Assembly (NCBI RefSeq): GCF_002238045.1
Contig: NZ_NBYO01000001.1
Span: 744,001-808,000 of the forward strand
Direction: 5' to 3'
Source: Notoacmeibacter marinus
Lineage (GTDB): Bacteria > Pseudomonadota > Alphaproteobacteria > Rhizobiales > Rhizobiaceae
Length of the DNA: 64,000 bases
The stretch's first letter is position 1; each line of letters starts with the position of its first letter. Shown here one piece after another: positions 20,660-29,510 of this stretch. The notes under the pieces were generated by a model. The model saw nothing but the letters and a program-made list of their open reading frames with translations, had not been told where the DNA came from and made no database searches. The position numbers and the translations under genes were made by a program.

Positions 20660-21187
20660 CTATTCGATACCCGAATCGTCCTTGCGCAATTTGCGCAGGG
20701 TCTGCGGTTCGTCGACGCCGTCCCGCCGCTTGATCACGGCGACATCGCCGGCCGATTCGATCGTCAGCGCCTCGACCTCGGAAAGATCGGCCACATCGTT
20801 CTGCCGCAGAAGCATGTCGATCTCCTCCTCGACCATCTGCTCCTTGCGCATATTGTCGCGTTGCATCTCTCCCTTCCGAACGAGCACCACCGGCGGCGAT
20901 TTCAGCAGTTCGCGCACCCACTCGGATTTCAGGGCCGCCTGCGACAGCAGCCAGTCGATTGCGACGACGACGGCCATGGCGAGGCATCCCTCGACCACCG
21001 TGACATCCTTCAGAACGATCATGGAGGCCAGGATCGATCCGACCGTGAAGGTCAGGATCATGTCATACATGTTGAACTTGGCGACCGTGCGCTTGCCGGC
21101 CAGGCGCAGCAGGAAGATCAGCCAGGCAAAGCCGATGATCGCCGAAATGAGAATGCCGAGCGGGCCGGGATCGTTGTCATACCACAT
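20660..21187 (-). CDS. DUF421 (YetF-like) membrane protein
   Basis: A 175-residue inner-membrane protein of the DUF421 family. Three hydrophobic segments cover about residues 10-28, 43-60 and 63-83, followed by a cytoplasmic domain of about 90 residues containing the family-typical PPVVLVRKGEMQRDNMRKE and ALTIESAGDVAVIKR. The function is unknown; YetF-type proteins form oligomeric membrane assemblies. It converges on pccA with a 15-base gap and heads the minus-strand cluster that continues to pheS. Confidence 0.85.
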   Translation of the reverse strand: MWYDNDPGPLGILISAIIGFAWLIFLLRLAGKRTVAKFNMYDMILTFTVGSILASMIVLKDVTVVEGCLAMAVVVAIDWLLSQAALKSEWVRELLKSPPVVLVRKGEMQRDNMRKEQMVEEEIDMLLRQNDVADLSEVEALTIESAGDVAVIKRRDGVDEPQTLRKLRKDDSGIE

Positions 21188-21261
21188 GCAATCTGCTCCT
21201 TATGCGGACTGCAAATCGCCCCGCAATGGGAAAAGGCCACCCCGGCCCGATCAAACAATTG

Positions 21262-21666
21262 TCAAGCGCGGAAGCCCGGCGCCTTGAAGAGCGCGCCCTT
21301 CGCCCAGGCATGCATGGCCCGATAAACCATCAGCGCGATGATGGCGAAGACGGTGTGAATGGCAAAAAGCGCCAGCCAGGAGAGATCGTTACCGCCGAAG
21401 AAGAGCCGCGCCAGAACGGACGGCACGACGATGCCGACCAGAAGCGAGAGGATCGCCGCGATGGATTTCGGCAGCGCCTTATAAAGAAACGGAAAGCTCG
21501 CCGTGACAGCAATGGCGACGACATAGCGCCCCCACATCACCATCAGGTCCTGAAAGGCCGCGCCGTCGGTGAAAATCGAGACGACCAGATTGGTCGCGAC
21601 CGCGCCCAGAACGCCACCGGCGCCGATGGCAATAAAATCCGTGGCGATCATTCGTTTGGCGGCCAT
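21262..21666 (-). CDS. Four-helix membrane protein of unknown function
   Basis: The 134-residue protein has four hydrophobic segments (about residues 8-30, 43-62, 67-88 and 95-117), a short cytoplasmic basic start and a C-terminal basic tail. I see no family motif. It lies between the DUF421 gene and the GFA-domain gene on the same strand with gaps of about 75-80 bases, so it may be part of one transcript with them. Confidence 0.65.
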   Translation of the reverse strand: MAAKRMIATDFIAIGAGGVLGAVATNLVVSIFTDGAAFQDLMVMWGRYVVAIAVTASFPFLYKALPKSIAAILSLLVGIVVPSVLARLFFGGNDLSWLALFAIHTVFAIIALMVYRAMHAWAKGALFKAPGFRA

Positions 21667-21748
21667 GACGCCCTTCCCTCTTCCACCCGTGACGATACAC
21701 GAAATATCGGGCGGGTTCCGGCAAGGTAAAGGGCGCTATGCGCTGGTT

Positions 21749-22153
21749 TTACCGGTCGATCGTCGTCCTGTCGTGGCGCGGCAGATCGTCGTGAAGATCG
21801 AGCCAAACAATCCTCTCCGGATAGAAGGCATGGACCGTCGGCGCAAAGCGGTCCGGCGTCTCGAGCACGGCCGTGTAGAAATAGGTGCGTCCGTCCAGCC
21901 GCGCGTCCCGGTAGCCAATGGGCGAGCCGCAGGTGTCGCAGAAGAACCGGGTCACGGGCGGCTCGCCATATCGGCCGGAGGGCTCGCCGCGCCAGACGAT
22001 CTCGCTGTCATGAACGCCGACAAAGGCGACCCCCGGCGCACCGGTCGCCCGGCGGCAATCCTCGCAATGGCAGTAGCTTGTAAAATGCGGCTCCGCCGTC
22101 AGTTCGAAGCTAACCGCGCCACAACGGCAGCGGCCGTTCGCGACCGACGTCAA
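21749..22153 (-). CDS. GFA (glutathione-dependent formaldehyde-activating) domain protein
   Basis: A 134-residue zinc protein of the GFA/CENP-V family. The zinc-binding cysteines are visible in order: GRCRCGAV near the start, CHCEDCRR about residue 30 and FFCDTCGSP about residue 72. Substrates of most members are unknown. The start is probably the TTG at 22153, overlapping the pheS stop (TTGA), because no ATG or GTG is available before the first zinc cysteines. Upstream in-frame sequence would run far into pheS. Co-expression with pheS is likely from the overlap. Confidence 0.8.
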   Translation of the reverse strand: MTSVANGRCRCGAVSFELTAEPHFTSYCHCEDCRRATGAPGVAFVGVHDSEIVWRGEPSGRYGEPPVTRFFCDTCGSPIGYRDARLDGRTYFYTAVLETPDRFAPTVHAFYPERIVWLDLHDDLPRHDRTTIDR

Positions 22154-23250
22154 GTTCGGCTCAGCCCGCCGAACAGGGTCGGCATGTCGAGCGGGCGGAA
22201 ACCGTAATGGGCGAGCCAGCGCACATCGGCGTTGAAGTAGTCGCGCAGGTCCGGCATGCCGTATTTCAGCGTGGCGATGCGGTCGATGCCCATGCCCCAT
22301 GCGAAGCCCTGATAGACGTCCGGGTCGAGACCGGCCATGCGCAGCACGTTCGGGTGCACCATGCCGCAGCCGAGAATTTCCATCCAATCGTCACCCTCGC
22401 CGAAGCGCACCTCTCCTGGCGTCGAACGGTCGCATTGGATATCGACCTCGAGGCTCGGCTCGGTGAAGGGGAAGAAGGACGGCCGGAAGCGCATCGCCAC
22501 CTGATCGACCTCGAAGAAGGCCTTGCAGAACTCGCCCAGCACCCATTTCAGATTGGCCATATTGGCGCTCTCGTCGATTACCAGCCCCTCGACCTGATGG
22601 AACATGGGCGAGTGGGTGGCGTCGCTGTCCTGCCGATAGGTCTTGCCGGGAATGACAATGCGGATCGGCGGCTTCTGCTCTTCCATCGTTCGGATCTGCA
22701 CGGGCGAGGTATGGGTGCGCAGCAGCTTCCTCTCGCCATTCTCGTCTGGCGGGAAGAAGAAGGTGTCGTGCATCTCGCGGGCCGGATGGCCTTCGGGGAA
22801 GTTCAGCGCCGTGAAGTTGTAGTAGTCGGTCTCGATGTCCGGACCTTCGGCGATGGCGAAGCCGAGATCGGCGAAAATGGCGGTGATCTCGTCGATCACC
22901 TGGCTGATGGGGTGAATACGGCCGACCTCCGCCGGTGAGGCATGCACCGGCAGGGTCACGTCGACCGTCTCGGATGCCAGCCGCGCCTCGATCGCCGCAT
23001 CGCGCAAAAGACCCCGGCGCGCCATGATCGCATCGTTGATTTCGGTCTTGAGTGCGTTCAGCGCCGGACCGGCGCTCTTGCGCTCGTCCGGCGTCATCTT
23101 GCCGAGACCCTTGAGCAGTTCGGAGACGCGCCCCTTCTTGCCGAGCGCCGAGACGCGCACTTCTTCCAGCGCCGGCTCGTCCGCCGCCGCCTCCACCGAA
23201 GCGATGATTTCGTCGCGAAGCGCTGCGTAGTCGTCCATGAATTCGTCCAT
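22150..23250 (-). CDS. pheS: Phenylalanyl-tRNA synthetase alpha subunit
   Basis: PheS is the catalytic half of the alpha2-beta2 synthetase that charges tRNA-Phe. The 366-residue protein shows the N-terminal coiled-coil domain (about 1-100) and the class II core, with [10 protein letters not shown], the motif 2 region [11 protein letters not shown] with [20 protein letters not shown], and the motif 3 region [18 protein letters not shown] near the C-terminus. pheT, its obligate partner, is not next to it: the following genes encode a GFA protein and membrane proteins. A terminator-like hairpin separates pheS from rplT upstream. Confidence 0.96.
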   Translation of the reverse strand: MDEFMDDYAALRDEIIASVEAAADEPALEEVRVSALGKKGRVSELLKGLGKMTPDERKSAGPALNALKTEINDAIMARRGLLRDAAIEARLASETVDVTLPVHASPAEVGRIHPISQVIDEITAIFADLGFAIAEGPDIETDYYNFTALNFPEGHPAREMHDTFFFPPDENGERKLLRTHTSPVQIRTMEEQKPPIRIVIPGKTYRQDSDATHSPMFHQVEGLVIDESANMANLKWVLGEFCKAFFEVDQVAMRFRPSFFPFTEPSLEVDIQCDRSTPGEVRFGEGDDWMEILGCGMVHPNVLRMAGLDPDVYQGFAWGMGIDRIATLKYGMPDLRDYFNADVRWLAHYGFRPLDMPTLFGGLSRT

Positions 23251-23280
23251 TGCTTACGGTGCCGGGCGGGTGGCCGGCGC

Positions 23281-23316
23281 GAAAAACCCGCGAACAGCCG
23301 AGCCATTCGCGGGTTT
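23281..23316 (-). terminator. Rho-independent terminator between rplT and pheS
   Basis: An 11-bp stem (AAACCCGCGAA at 23284-23294, complement at 23306-23316) is followed on the minus strand by a T-run (GGGTTTTTC). It lies 55 bases after the rplT stop and 31 bases before the pheS start, so it ends the rpmI-rplT transcript or attenuates read-through into pheS. Confidence 0.8.
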
Positions 23317-23370
23317 GTCCTGTCAGAAAGCGTAGCGCGGTTCAAGCCGCGCCGGCCGCCTCACCGACGC

Positions 23371-23775
23371 TTACGCGCCGACGGCGCGCTCATATTCGTT
23401 GGCGTTGCCGTCCTTGAGGTAGGACAACGCATCCTTGGCCTGGGCAACGACCGCAGCGAACGCATCGGGCTCGTGGATCGCCATGTCGGACAGAACCTTG
23501 CGGTCCATCTCGATGCCGGCCTTGTTCAGACCGTCGATCAGGCGGCTGTAGGACAGGCCGTGCTCGCGCGCGGCGGCGTTCAGGCGCTGGACCCAAAGCG
23601 CGCGGAAATTGCGCTTCTTGGTGCGGCGGTCGCGCGTCGCATACTGCATGGACCGTTCGACGGCCTGCTTGGCGATGCGGATGGTGTTCTTGCGACGACC
23701 ATAGAAACCCTTGGCGGCCTTGATGGTCTTCTTGTGCTTGGCGTGCGACGTCACGCCTCTTTTCACGCGGGCCAT
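23371..23775 (-). CDS. rplT: 50S ribosomal protein L20
   Basis: The 134-residue L20 is a primary 23S rRNA-binding protein needed for early large-subunit assembly. The sequence starts with the typical [16 protein letters not shown], contains [19 protein letters not shown], and reads [19 protein letters not shown] and [20 protein letters not shown]. It follows rpmI with a 36-base gap, the conserved pair. In many bacteria L20 represses its own operon by binding the leader; I could not identify such a site here. Confidence 0.98.
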   Translation of the reverse strand: MARVKRGVTSHAKHKKTIKAAKGFYGRRKNTIRIAKQAVERSMQYATRDRRTKKRNFRALWVQRLNAAAREHGLSYSRLIDGLNKAGIEMDRKVLSDMAIHEPDAFAAVVAQAKDALSYLKDGNANEYERAVGA

Positions 23776-23811
23776 ATTCGTTCTCCTGCGTCAGTGTTTT
23801 CGGGAAAGGGA

Positions 23812-24012
23812 TCAGCGATTGTACGGCATGAAGATCTTGACGAGCTTGGCATCCGGCTCGCTCAGCACCATCGTGCCGCGCGCATCGCGAATGAAGTCGT
23901 TCGACCGTTTGATCATGCCATGGCGCTTGCCGGCAGCCTGCGCCTTCACCTTGCCCCGTGCAGTCATCTTGAACCGCTTCTTGCAGGACGATTTCGTCTT
24001 CATCTTGGGCAT
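23812..24012 (-). CDS. rpmI: 50S ribosomal protein L35
   Basis: A 66-residue basic protein with the L35 signature [20 protein letters not shown] and [10 protein letters not shown] chose the ATG at 24012, preceded by AAAGGAG 5-6 bases upstream; a longer frame starting at 24042 adds ten residues that are not part of the family. Normally infC stands directly upstream, but here infC is about 6.5 kb away. The 237 bases upstream, to the stress-type promoter at 24250, show no gene. Confidence 0.97.
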   Translation of the reverse strand: MPKMKTKSSCKKRFKMTARGKVKAQAAGKRHGMIKRSNDFIRDARGTMVLSEPDAKLVKIFMPYNR

Positions 24013-24249
24013 TTTGCTCTCCTTTAATGGTGGGTGCGGCAATGTTCATCCACTGCCGGCCCTCAAAGCCGACCCGAAAGCGACGAACGATCGGGTTTAG
24101 CATTTCGAACCGCCACGGCATGCCCTGCCGGACGGCTCCGAACGCGGGCTCATAACGCGTGTTCGAGCCAGACGCAAGGCAAAATAGGCGGCGACAGCGC
24201 GCCGCGATCACCGGTCTTTTCATTCGATGCCGCGCTGCAAAAATAGTCT

Positions 24250-24274
24250 GGAACAACGCGGCCCACACCGCGTT
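24250..24274 (+). promoter_or_regulatory. EcfG-type (general stress sigma factor) promoter
   Basis: GGAAC (24250-24254), a 16-base spacer and CGTT (24271-24274) match the EcfG consensus of Alphaproteobacteria. The site lies 34 bases before the response regulator start, a suitable distance. It would place the response regulator and HWE kinase in the general stress regulon. Confidence 0.65.
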
Positions 24275-24308
24275 TTGCTGTATCAACCAGTTCGATGTGA
24301 TTTGAGTA

Positions 24309-24704
24309 ATGGCAACAGCAACCCACCCATCTTTCGGCAATAGAAAAGCCGTGCTGATCGTCGAGGATGAACCGCTCCTTCTGATGGATGCGTCCGATAT
24401 GGTCGCCGATGCGGGATATGAGCCTATCGAAGCCACCAGCGTGAGCGAGGCGCTCGCTATTCTTCGCCAGCGGGACGATATCGCCATCCTGTTTACCGAT
24501 ATCAATCTGGCCGGCAGTTCCGACGGGCTGGAGCTTGCCCGCGAAGTGACGCGCCGTTGGCCACCCATTGCGGTGATCGTCGCATCCGGTCGCCATTTTC
24601 TGGAGCCGTCCGCGCTACCGGGACGCGCCCGCTTCATGGCCAAACCCTATCTGCCATCAGACTTCAATCGAATGCTTGCCGATCTGACGCCTATGGCCAT
24701 GTAA
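24309..24704 (+). CDS. Single-domain response regulator
   Basis: This 131-residue protein is a stand-alone receiver domain without an output domain. Acidic residues Glu19/Asp20 in VEDEP, the phosphorylation site Asp64 in LFTDINLAG, and Lys112 in FMAKPY form the usual receiver active site. Its stop overlaps the start of the HWE kinase gene (TAATG), so the two are translationally coupled and most likely form a signalling pair. The EcfG-type promoter 34 bases upstream suggests stress-induced expression. It could act as a phosphate sink or as a feedback regulator. Confidence 0.88.
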   Translation: MATATHPSFGNRKAVLIVEDEPLLLMDASDMVADAGYEPIEATSVSEALAILRQRDDIAILFTDINLAGSSDGLELAREVTRRWPPIAVIVASGRHFLEPSALPGRARFMAKPYLPSDFNRMLADLTPMAM

Positions 24705-26359
24705 TGTCGTCGTCTGATACCGCCGATGACAGCCATGCGGGTCGGGCAGGCAGCTTCTTTTCAGCAAGCGCCGAACGCGACAATGGCGACGGCCCTGCCA
24801 AAGGCTACCCCGTCCATGGGCCAAACGCTTCCGTCGAAGAACAGCTATCGCTGGTGCTCGAAGCCTCTCGCGTCATTGGATGGTGGGATTGGGACGTTCC
24901 GAACGATCGGCTTTATGCGGGTCGACAATTCGCCAATCTCTACGGCGTCGATCCCCTAGATGCGGAGCGCGGCGAACATCTTGCCAGCTTCATGGAGGGA
25001 GTCGACCCGCGCGACCGCGACCGGATCGCCAAAGCCGTCCAAAAAGCCGTCGATTGCTGCGGGCCGTTCCTCGAAGAGTATCGCATCGTTCGGCAAGATC
25101 ACGACCATCGGCGACCGATATGGGTGATGGCGAGCGGCCATTGCTACGGCGATGAGGATGGCTCTGCGGTCCGTTTTCCCGGCGTCATCATGGAGATCAC
25201 GAAGCGCAAGACGTCCGATATGCGCAAACAGGCCCTGATCGAACTTGGCGACAGGCTCCGCGACCTTCCCGACATGCAATGTATCGTCCGGGCAGCCGCA
25301 ACCATTCTGGCCGATCTGCTATCGCCCGGTCGTGCGGGATTCGGCATTGTTGATAATGCTGCGAAGACCGTCTTCATTCCAACGGACTGGCACCGCGCCG
25401 ACATGGAGAGCGTCGCCGGCACATATGATTTCAGCAGCTATGGCCCCGTTATCGAGGAACTGACGGCCGACAGGCTGGTGTTCATCGAGAATGTCGAGAA
25501 GGATGCCCGGACGGCAGGTTCAAAAGATGCTCTTGCGGATCTTGGCATCGTCGCCCTCCTCAACGTACCCATTGTGGAGCATGGCAAGCTGGTACTGGTT
25601 GCATTCGCCCATAATGACGGGCCCGTCGACTGGGATACGCACGATCTCAACTTCGTCCATGCCGTGGCCGACCGTGTTCAGGTTGCCCTTGCCCGGCTGC
25701 GAGCGGAAAACCGGCAGGAAATGCTGAACCGCGAACTTTCTCACCGGCTGAAGAACTCGCTGGCCATGGCGCAATCCATCGTGTCGCAGTCATTGCGCTC
25801 GGCCAGTGATCTGAAGACGGTAAAAGAGGATGTCGGACGACGCCTTTCGGTGCTGGGACGCGCGCATGAGATTCTTCTAAGCGGCTCTTCGGAAGAGGCC
25901 GATATTGCGATGGTCGCTCGAAACGCGCTGCTGCCATACCAGGAAGACCAGAAGCGCATCCACACCGAGGGTCCGCGAATTGCGCTTTCGGGACCGGCCG
26001 CGCTGTCACTGTCGCTGATCCTCCACGAACTGGCGACGAACGCGTTGAAGCATGGGTCTCTCAGCAATCCGGACGGCCATGTCGAACTTTGCTGGCGTAA
26101 AGAGGCATCCCCGAAGCCGCGCATGATTCTGCGGTGGACGGAGAAGGGCGGGCCTGCCGCCGCAGAACCGACCCGGCTCGGTTTCGGATCGCGCCTTATC
26201 CGCTACGGTATTACCGGTGCGACGGACCAGTCCATCTCGATGGACTACGCTCAAGAAGGGCTCGTCTGCGAATTGTCCGTCGCCATGGCCGAGATCACCG
26301 TGGACATGCCGGCCGATCCGACGACGGAGGTTCCTGCGGCGACGCCATCGTCCACCTGA
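24704..26359 (+). CDS. PAS-GAF HWE-family sensor histidine kinase
   Basis: A soluble 551-residue kinase. An N-terminal PAS domain covers about residues 45-165, with GWWDWDVPNDRLYAG and WVMASGHCYGDEDG; a GAF domain covers about 180-330. The kinase core has the HWE/HisKA_2-type H box around His347 (ELSHRLKNSLAMAQS), the N box HELATNALKHG (about 441-451) and the WTEKGGP element that gives the HWE family its W-x-E. No membrane segment is seen, so it senses a cytoplasmic signal. HWE/HisKA_2 kinases feed the PhyR-NepR-EcfG stress pathway in Alphaproteobacteria, which fits the promoter upstream. No phyR or nepR is in the window. Confidence 0.88.
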   Translation: MSSSDTADDSHAGRAGSFFSASAERDNGDGPAKGYPVHGPNASVEEQLSLVLEASRVIGWWDWDVPNDRLYAGRQFANLYGVDPLDAERGEHLASFMEGVDPRDRDRIAKAVQKAVDCCGPFLEEYRIVRQDHDHRRPIWVMASGHCYGDEDGSAVRFPGVIMEITKRKTSDMRKQALIELGDRLRDLPDMQCIVRAAATILADLLSPGRAGFGIVDNAAKTVFIPTDWHRADMESVAGTYDFSSYGPVIEELTADRLVFIENVEKDARTAGSKDALADLGIVALLNVPIVEHGKLVLVAFAHNDGPVDWDTHDLNFVHAVADRVQVALARLRAENRQEMLNRELSHRLKNSLAMAQSIVSQSLRSASDLKTVKEDVGRRLSVLGRAHEILLSGSSEEADIAMVARNALLPYQEDQKRIHTEGPRIALSGPAALSLSLILHELATNALKHGSLSNPDGHVELCWRKEASPKPRMILRWTEKGGPAAAEPTRLGFGSRLIRYGITGATDQSISMDYAQEGLVCELSVAMAEITVDMPADPTTEVPAATPSST

Positions 26360-26469
26360 ACACGACGCACCGTCACCTTATCGAACGCCAGCCCGCTATC
26401 GTCAAACGCGGTGCGGAACCTTATCTGCCGGCATCATCAGACCTTTTCACGTCAATGAAGGATTCATTC

Positions 26470-27573
26470 ATGGCCTCCACGCCATCACAGACGCTTTTTC
26501 AGCCTCACAAACTGGGCGATCTCATCGTGCCGAACCGTGTGTTCATGGCGCCGCTGACACGCAACCGAGCCCATGATGACGGAACGCCCTGGGAGGTGAC
26601 CGCCACCTACTATGCCCAGCGCGCTTCCGCTGGCCTCATCGTTTCGGAGGCGACCCAGATCAACCCACTCGGCAAGGGCTACATCAAGACGCCCGGCATC
26701 TACACCGAGAGCCACGTCAAGGCATGGAAGGCCATTACCGATGCCGTTCACGCCGCTGGCGGACGCATCTACTGCCAACTCTGGCATGTCGGCCGCATCC
26801 GCCACGTGGACATCGAACCGAAGGGCGAACAGCCGGTGGCGCCCAGCGCCGCCCGGGCCGATGCGAAGACCTTCACCCATAACGGTTTCGAGGACGTGTC
26901 CGAGCCTCGCGCGCTATCGCTTGAAGAAATCGACCGGCTTGTCGAAGACTACGCCAACGCAACGCGTTGTGCGATGGAAGCCGGCTTCGACGGTGTTGAG
27001 ATCCATTCGGCCAATGGCTATCTTCTGGACCAGTTTCTCCATACCGACTCGAACCGGCGGGAGGACGAGTATGGCGGCTCGATCGAAGACCGGTGCCGGC
27101 TGACACTTCGCGTCACCGACCGTGTCATTCAGGAAATCGGATCGAACAAAGTCGGCATCCGGCTGTCGCCGCTCGGCGAAGCCAACGATGTCGAAGAGGA
27201 TGATCCGGTCTCGCTTTATTCTCATCTGGTGGCCGAACTGGACAAGCGCGAACTGGCCTATCTGCATTTCGTGGAGAGCTTTGCCGGGGCCGACCGGTCG
27301 AAGGAAAACGCCGAGATTCTACAGTCGATCCGCAAGCACTGGAACGGCTTCTATGTCGCCAATGGCGCGTACGACGTGGACCACGCAGCGAAATATGTCG
27401 ATGAGGGCTGGTGCCATGCCGTGGCCGTCGGCCGCGACTTCCTGGCCAATCCGGACCTGCCGAGCCGCTGGCTGACCGGCGCGGCGTTGAACGAGCCCGA
27501 TCAGGACACGTTCTATGGCGGGACGGAAAAGGGCTATACGGATTACCCCTTCGCCACACTCGGCCGCGACTAA
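26470..27573 (+). CDS. Old yellow enzyme family alkene reductase (NemA-like)
   Basis: This 367-residue FMN oxidoreductase reduces activated C=C bonds or nitro compounds with NAD(P)H. The TIM-barrel signatures are present: LGDLIVPNRVFMAPLTRNRA near the start, CQLWHVGR, the catalytic-site segment DGVEIHSANGYLLDQFLH, and YGGSIEDRCRL. GRDFLANPDLPSRW near the end is typical of NemA/OYE. I chose the ATG at 26470, with AAGGA 7 bases upstream; ATG 26455 overlaps that ribosome site. It lies 110 bases downstream of the kinase gene in the same direction. A detoxification role is inferred from the family. Confidence 0.92.
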   Translation: MASTPSQTLFQPHKLGDLIVPNRVFMAPLTRNRAHDDGTPWEVTATYYAQRASAGLIVSEATQINPLGKGYIKTPGIYTESHVKAWKAITDAVHAAGGRIYCQLWHVGRIRHVDIEPKGEQPVAPSAARADAKTFTHNGFEDVSEPRALSLEEIDRLVEDYANATRCAMEAGFDGVEIHSANGYLLDQFLHTDSNRREDEYGGSIEDRCRLTLRVTDRVIQEIGSNKVGIRLSPLGEANDVEEDDPVSLYSHLVAELDKRELAYLHFVESFAGADRSKENAEILQSIRKHWNGFYVANGAYDVDHAAKYVDEGWCHAVAVGRDFLANPDLPSRWLTGAALNEPDQDTFYGGTEKGYTDYPFATLGRD

Positions 27574-27585
27574 GCGTTCAAGTAG

Positions 27586-27622
27586 CAAAGGCCGCCGGCA
27601 TGAACGTCGGCGGCCTTTGTTT
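27586..27622 (+). terminator. Rho-independent terminator after the old yellow enzyme gene
   Basis: A 12-bp stem (CAAAGGCCGCCG at 27586-27597, complement at 27608-27619) with a 10-base loop is followed by TTTC. It lies 12 bases after the stop codon and just before the convergent end of the chemoreceptor gene. Confidence 0.8.
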
Positions 27623-27637
27623 CATTTCAGCGCGCCA

Positions 27638-29467
27638 TCAGGCCGCATGACGGCTGGAAACGCCGTCCAGATCGTCCTCGACCTCGGTATTCAGTTCAAC
27701 ACGGAAACGCGCGACAGCCTGTGCCAAGCCCTCGCTCTGGCCAGTCAAAGCCAGCGTCGCCGCGGTGGCCTCTTCCGACATAGCGGCATTCTGCTGGGTC
27801 ACCTGATCGAGTTGGACGAGCGCTTCGTTCACCCGCTTCAGACCTGCGGCCTGCTCGCGGGAGAAGGCGGAAATGCCCTCCACGAGACCACTCATATCTC
27901 CCATACCATGAACGATGCGCTGTAGGGCGTCGCCAGTCTGGCGGACCAGCACCACCCCATCGTCGACCTGGCTGGATGAAACGGAGATCAGGCCCTTGAT
28001 CTGCTTTGCCGCTTCGGCCGAACGCTGAGCCAGTTCGCGAACCTCCTGGGCGACAACGGCAAAGCCCAGACCCTTCTCGCCGGCCCTGGCGGCTTCGACG
28101 CCGGCATTGAGCGCAAGCAGATTGGTCTGGAAAGCGATCTCGTCGATCACACCGATAATATCCGAAATCTGTTTCGACGACTGCTCGATATCACCCATCG
28201 CAGACACGGCTCGCGAGACGATTTCACCACTCTCCTCCGCATCCGACTTCGCCTTGCTCATCGTGTTCGCTGCATCCTGCGCCCCGCGAGCGGCCTCGTC
28301 CACTTTGGCGGTGATCTCGGAGACGGTGGACGTGGTCTGTTCCAGCGTTGCGGCCTGCTTCTCCGTGCGGCTGGACAGGTCCGACGATGCGTTGGCAATT
28401 TCGGACATGCCCGATTTCAGCTTCGTGATGCCGCCGGAAACGTCGGCGATGGCCTCTTCGAGCTGGCCAACGGCGGCGTCGAAATCCTTGCCGAGGCGCT
28501 GATAGGCTGCCGGTAGATCATCGCCCACGCGGATCGTCAGATCGCCCTCCGCCAGGCGACGAAGGGCGAGACCGAGACAATCGGCCGCAACGGCGAGTTC
28601 CTGTGCCGAACGATCCCGCTCTTCGGAGCCGCGCTGGCGTTCCTTGTCGGCTGCTGCGCGCTGGCTGACGGCTTCGCCCTCCAGGCGAACCCGCTCATGT
28701 CCGGACTGACGTAGCAGTTCCAGCGCACGGCCGATCGTACCGATCTCGTCCTTCCGCCCACCGCACGGAACGGAAGAGTCCAGATCGCCACTTGTCAGTC
28801 CGTCAATGCGTTCCGCCACGGCGCGCAATGGCCGTGTCACCTGCCGGTTCACGACAGCGCCGATAACGCCGATGGTGATCAGAGCGGCGAGGCTGCCGAC
28901 CAGAACGATGCTCCAGAACACGGTCATGGTCTGGGCTGCCATGAGCTCGGTGCCCCAACCGATAACGATATGGCCGAATACCTCATCGTCGCCCTCCTTG
29001 GTAACAGGAGAGGCGGTGATCATGAGATCGCCCGTGGTGAACGGTTCGCCGGACGCCATAATTGCCGCCGACGAGGCTTGAAAGGCGTCAAGCGCCTGTG
29101 TGGCCAGCGTTCCATCAGCCGGGTAGCTCGCCACGACCGTCCCATCCGGCGCGATGGCGACCACGGTCAGGATTTCCGATTCCTCGGTGATGAGCGGCTG
29201 ATAGGTGTTCGATACCACATCCGCCTTCTGCCAGCGCATGGCGCCGGACACGCTCGATGCAAGCTGGTCGGTCACCACATTGCGCATCAAGCCCTGGGAA
29301 TGTTCGTAGCCGTCGCGGACGATCGGGTAGTTGACGAGAGCCGTCACCAGGGCGCCGAGGGCGCAGACGACCGTGATGGTGCCGAGGATTTTCGCCAACA
29401 GGCTCCGGCGGAACGAAACCTCCCCGCCCGTTTCGTCCTGTTCACTTCCGCTTTTCAAATCGCTCAT
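27638..29467 (-). CDS. Methyl-accepting chemotaxis protein
   Basis: A chemoreceptor of about 609 residues. It has a first membrane segment (about residues 25-45), a small periplasmic sensor region (about 46-175, with ILTVVAIAPDGTVVASYPAD resembling a single Cache or dCache-like fold), a second membrane segment (about 183-205), HAMP, and a signalling domain with [20 protein letters not shown]. It lacks a CheR/CheB docking pentapeptide at the C-terminus. I chose the ATG at 29467, preceded by AGGTGGGG; the ATG at 29482 is an alternative. A secreted Cache protein gene lies 43 bases upstream in the same direction. Confidence 0.9.
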   Translation of the reverse strand: MSDLKSGSEQDETGGEVSFRRSLLAKILGTITVVCALGALVTALVNYPIVRDGYEHSQGLMRNVVTDQLASSVSGAMRWQKADVVSNTYQPLITEESEILTVVAIAPDGTVVASYPADGTLATQALDAFQASSAAIMASGEPFTTGDLMITASPVTKEGDDEVFGHIVIGWGTELMAAQTMTVFWSIVLVGSLAALITIGVIGAVVNRQVTRPLRAVAERIDGLTSGDLDSSVPCGGRKDEIGTIGRALELLRQSGHERVRLEGEAVSQRAAADKERQRGSEERDRSAQELAVAADCLGLALRRLAEGDLTIRVGDDLPAAYQRLGKDFDAAVGQLEEAIADVSGGITKLKSGMSEIANASSDLSSRTEKQAATLEQTTSTVSEITAKVDEAARGAQDAANTMSKAKSDAEESGEIVSRAVSAMGDIEQSSKQISDIIGVIDEIAFQTNLLALNAGVEAARAGEKGLGFAVVAQEVRELAQRSAEAAKQIKGLISVSSSQVDDGVVLVRQTGDALQRIVHGMGDMSGLVEGISAFSREQAAGLKRVNEALVQLDQVTQQNAAMSEEATAATLALTGQSEGLAQAVARFRVELNTEVEDDLDGVSSRHAA

Positions 29468-29510
29468 GCCCCACCTTTTCATGCAACTACCCGGTCGTCC
29501 GGACCTTTAC

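Noticed and set aside
23251-23370. Phe-codon attenuator before pheS
   Set aside because: There is a terminator hairpin but no leader peptide with clustered Phe codons.
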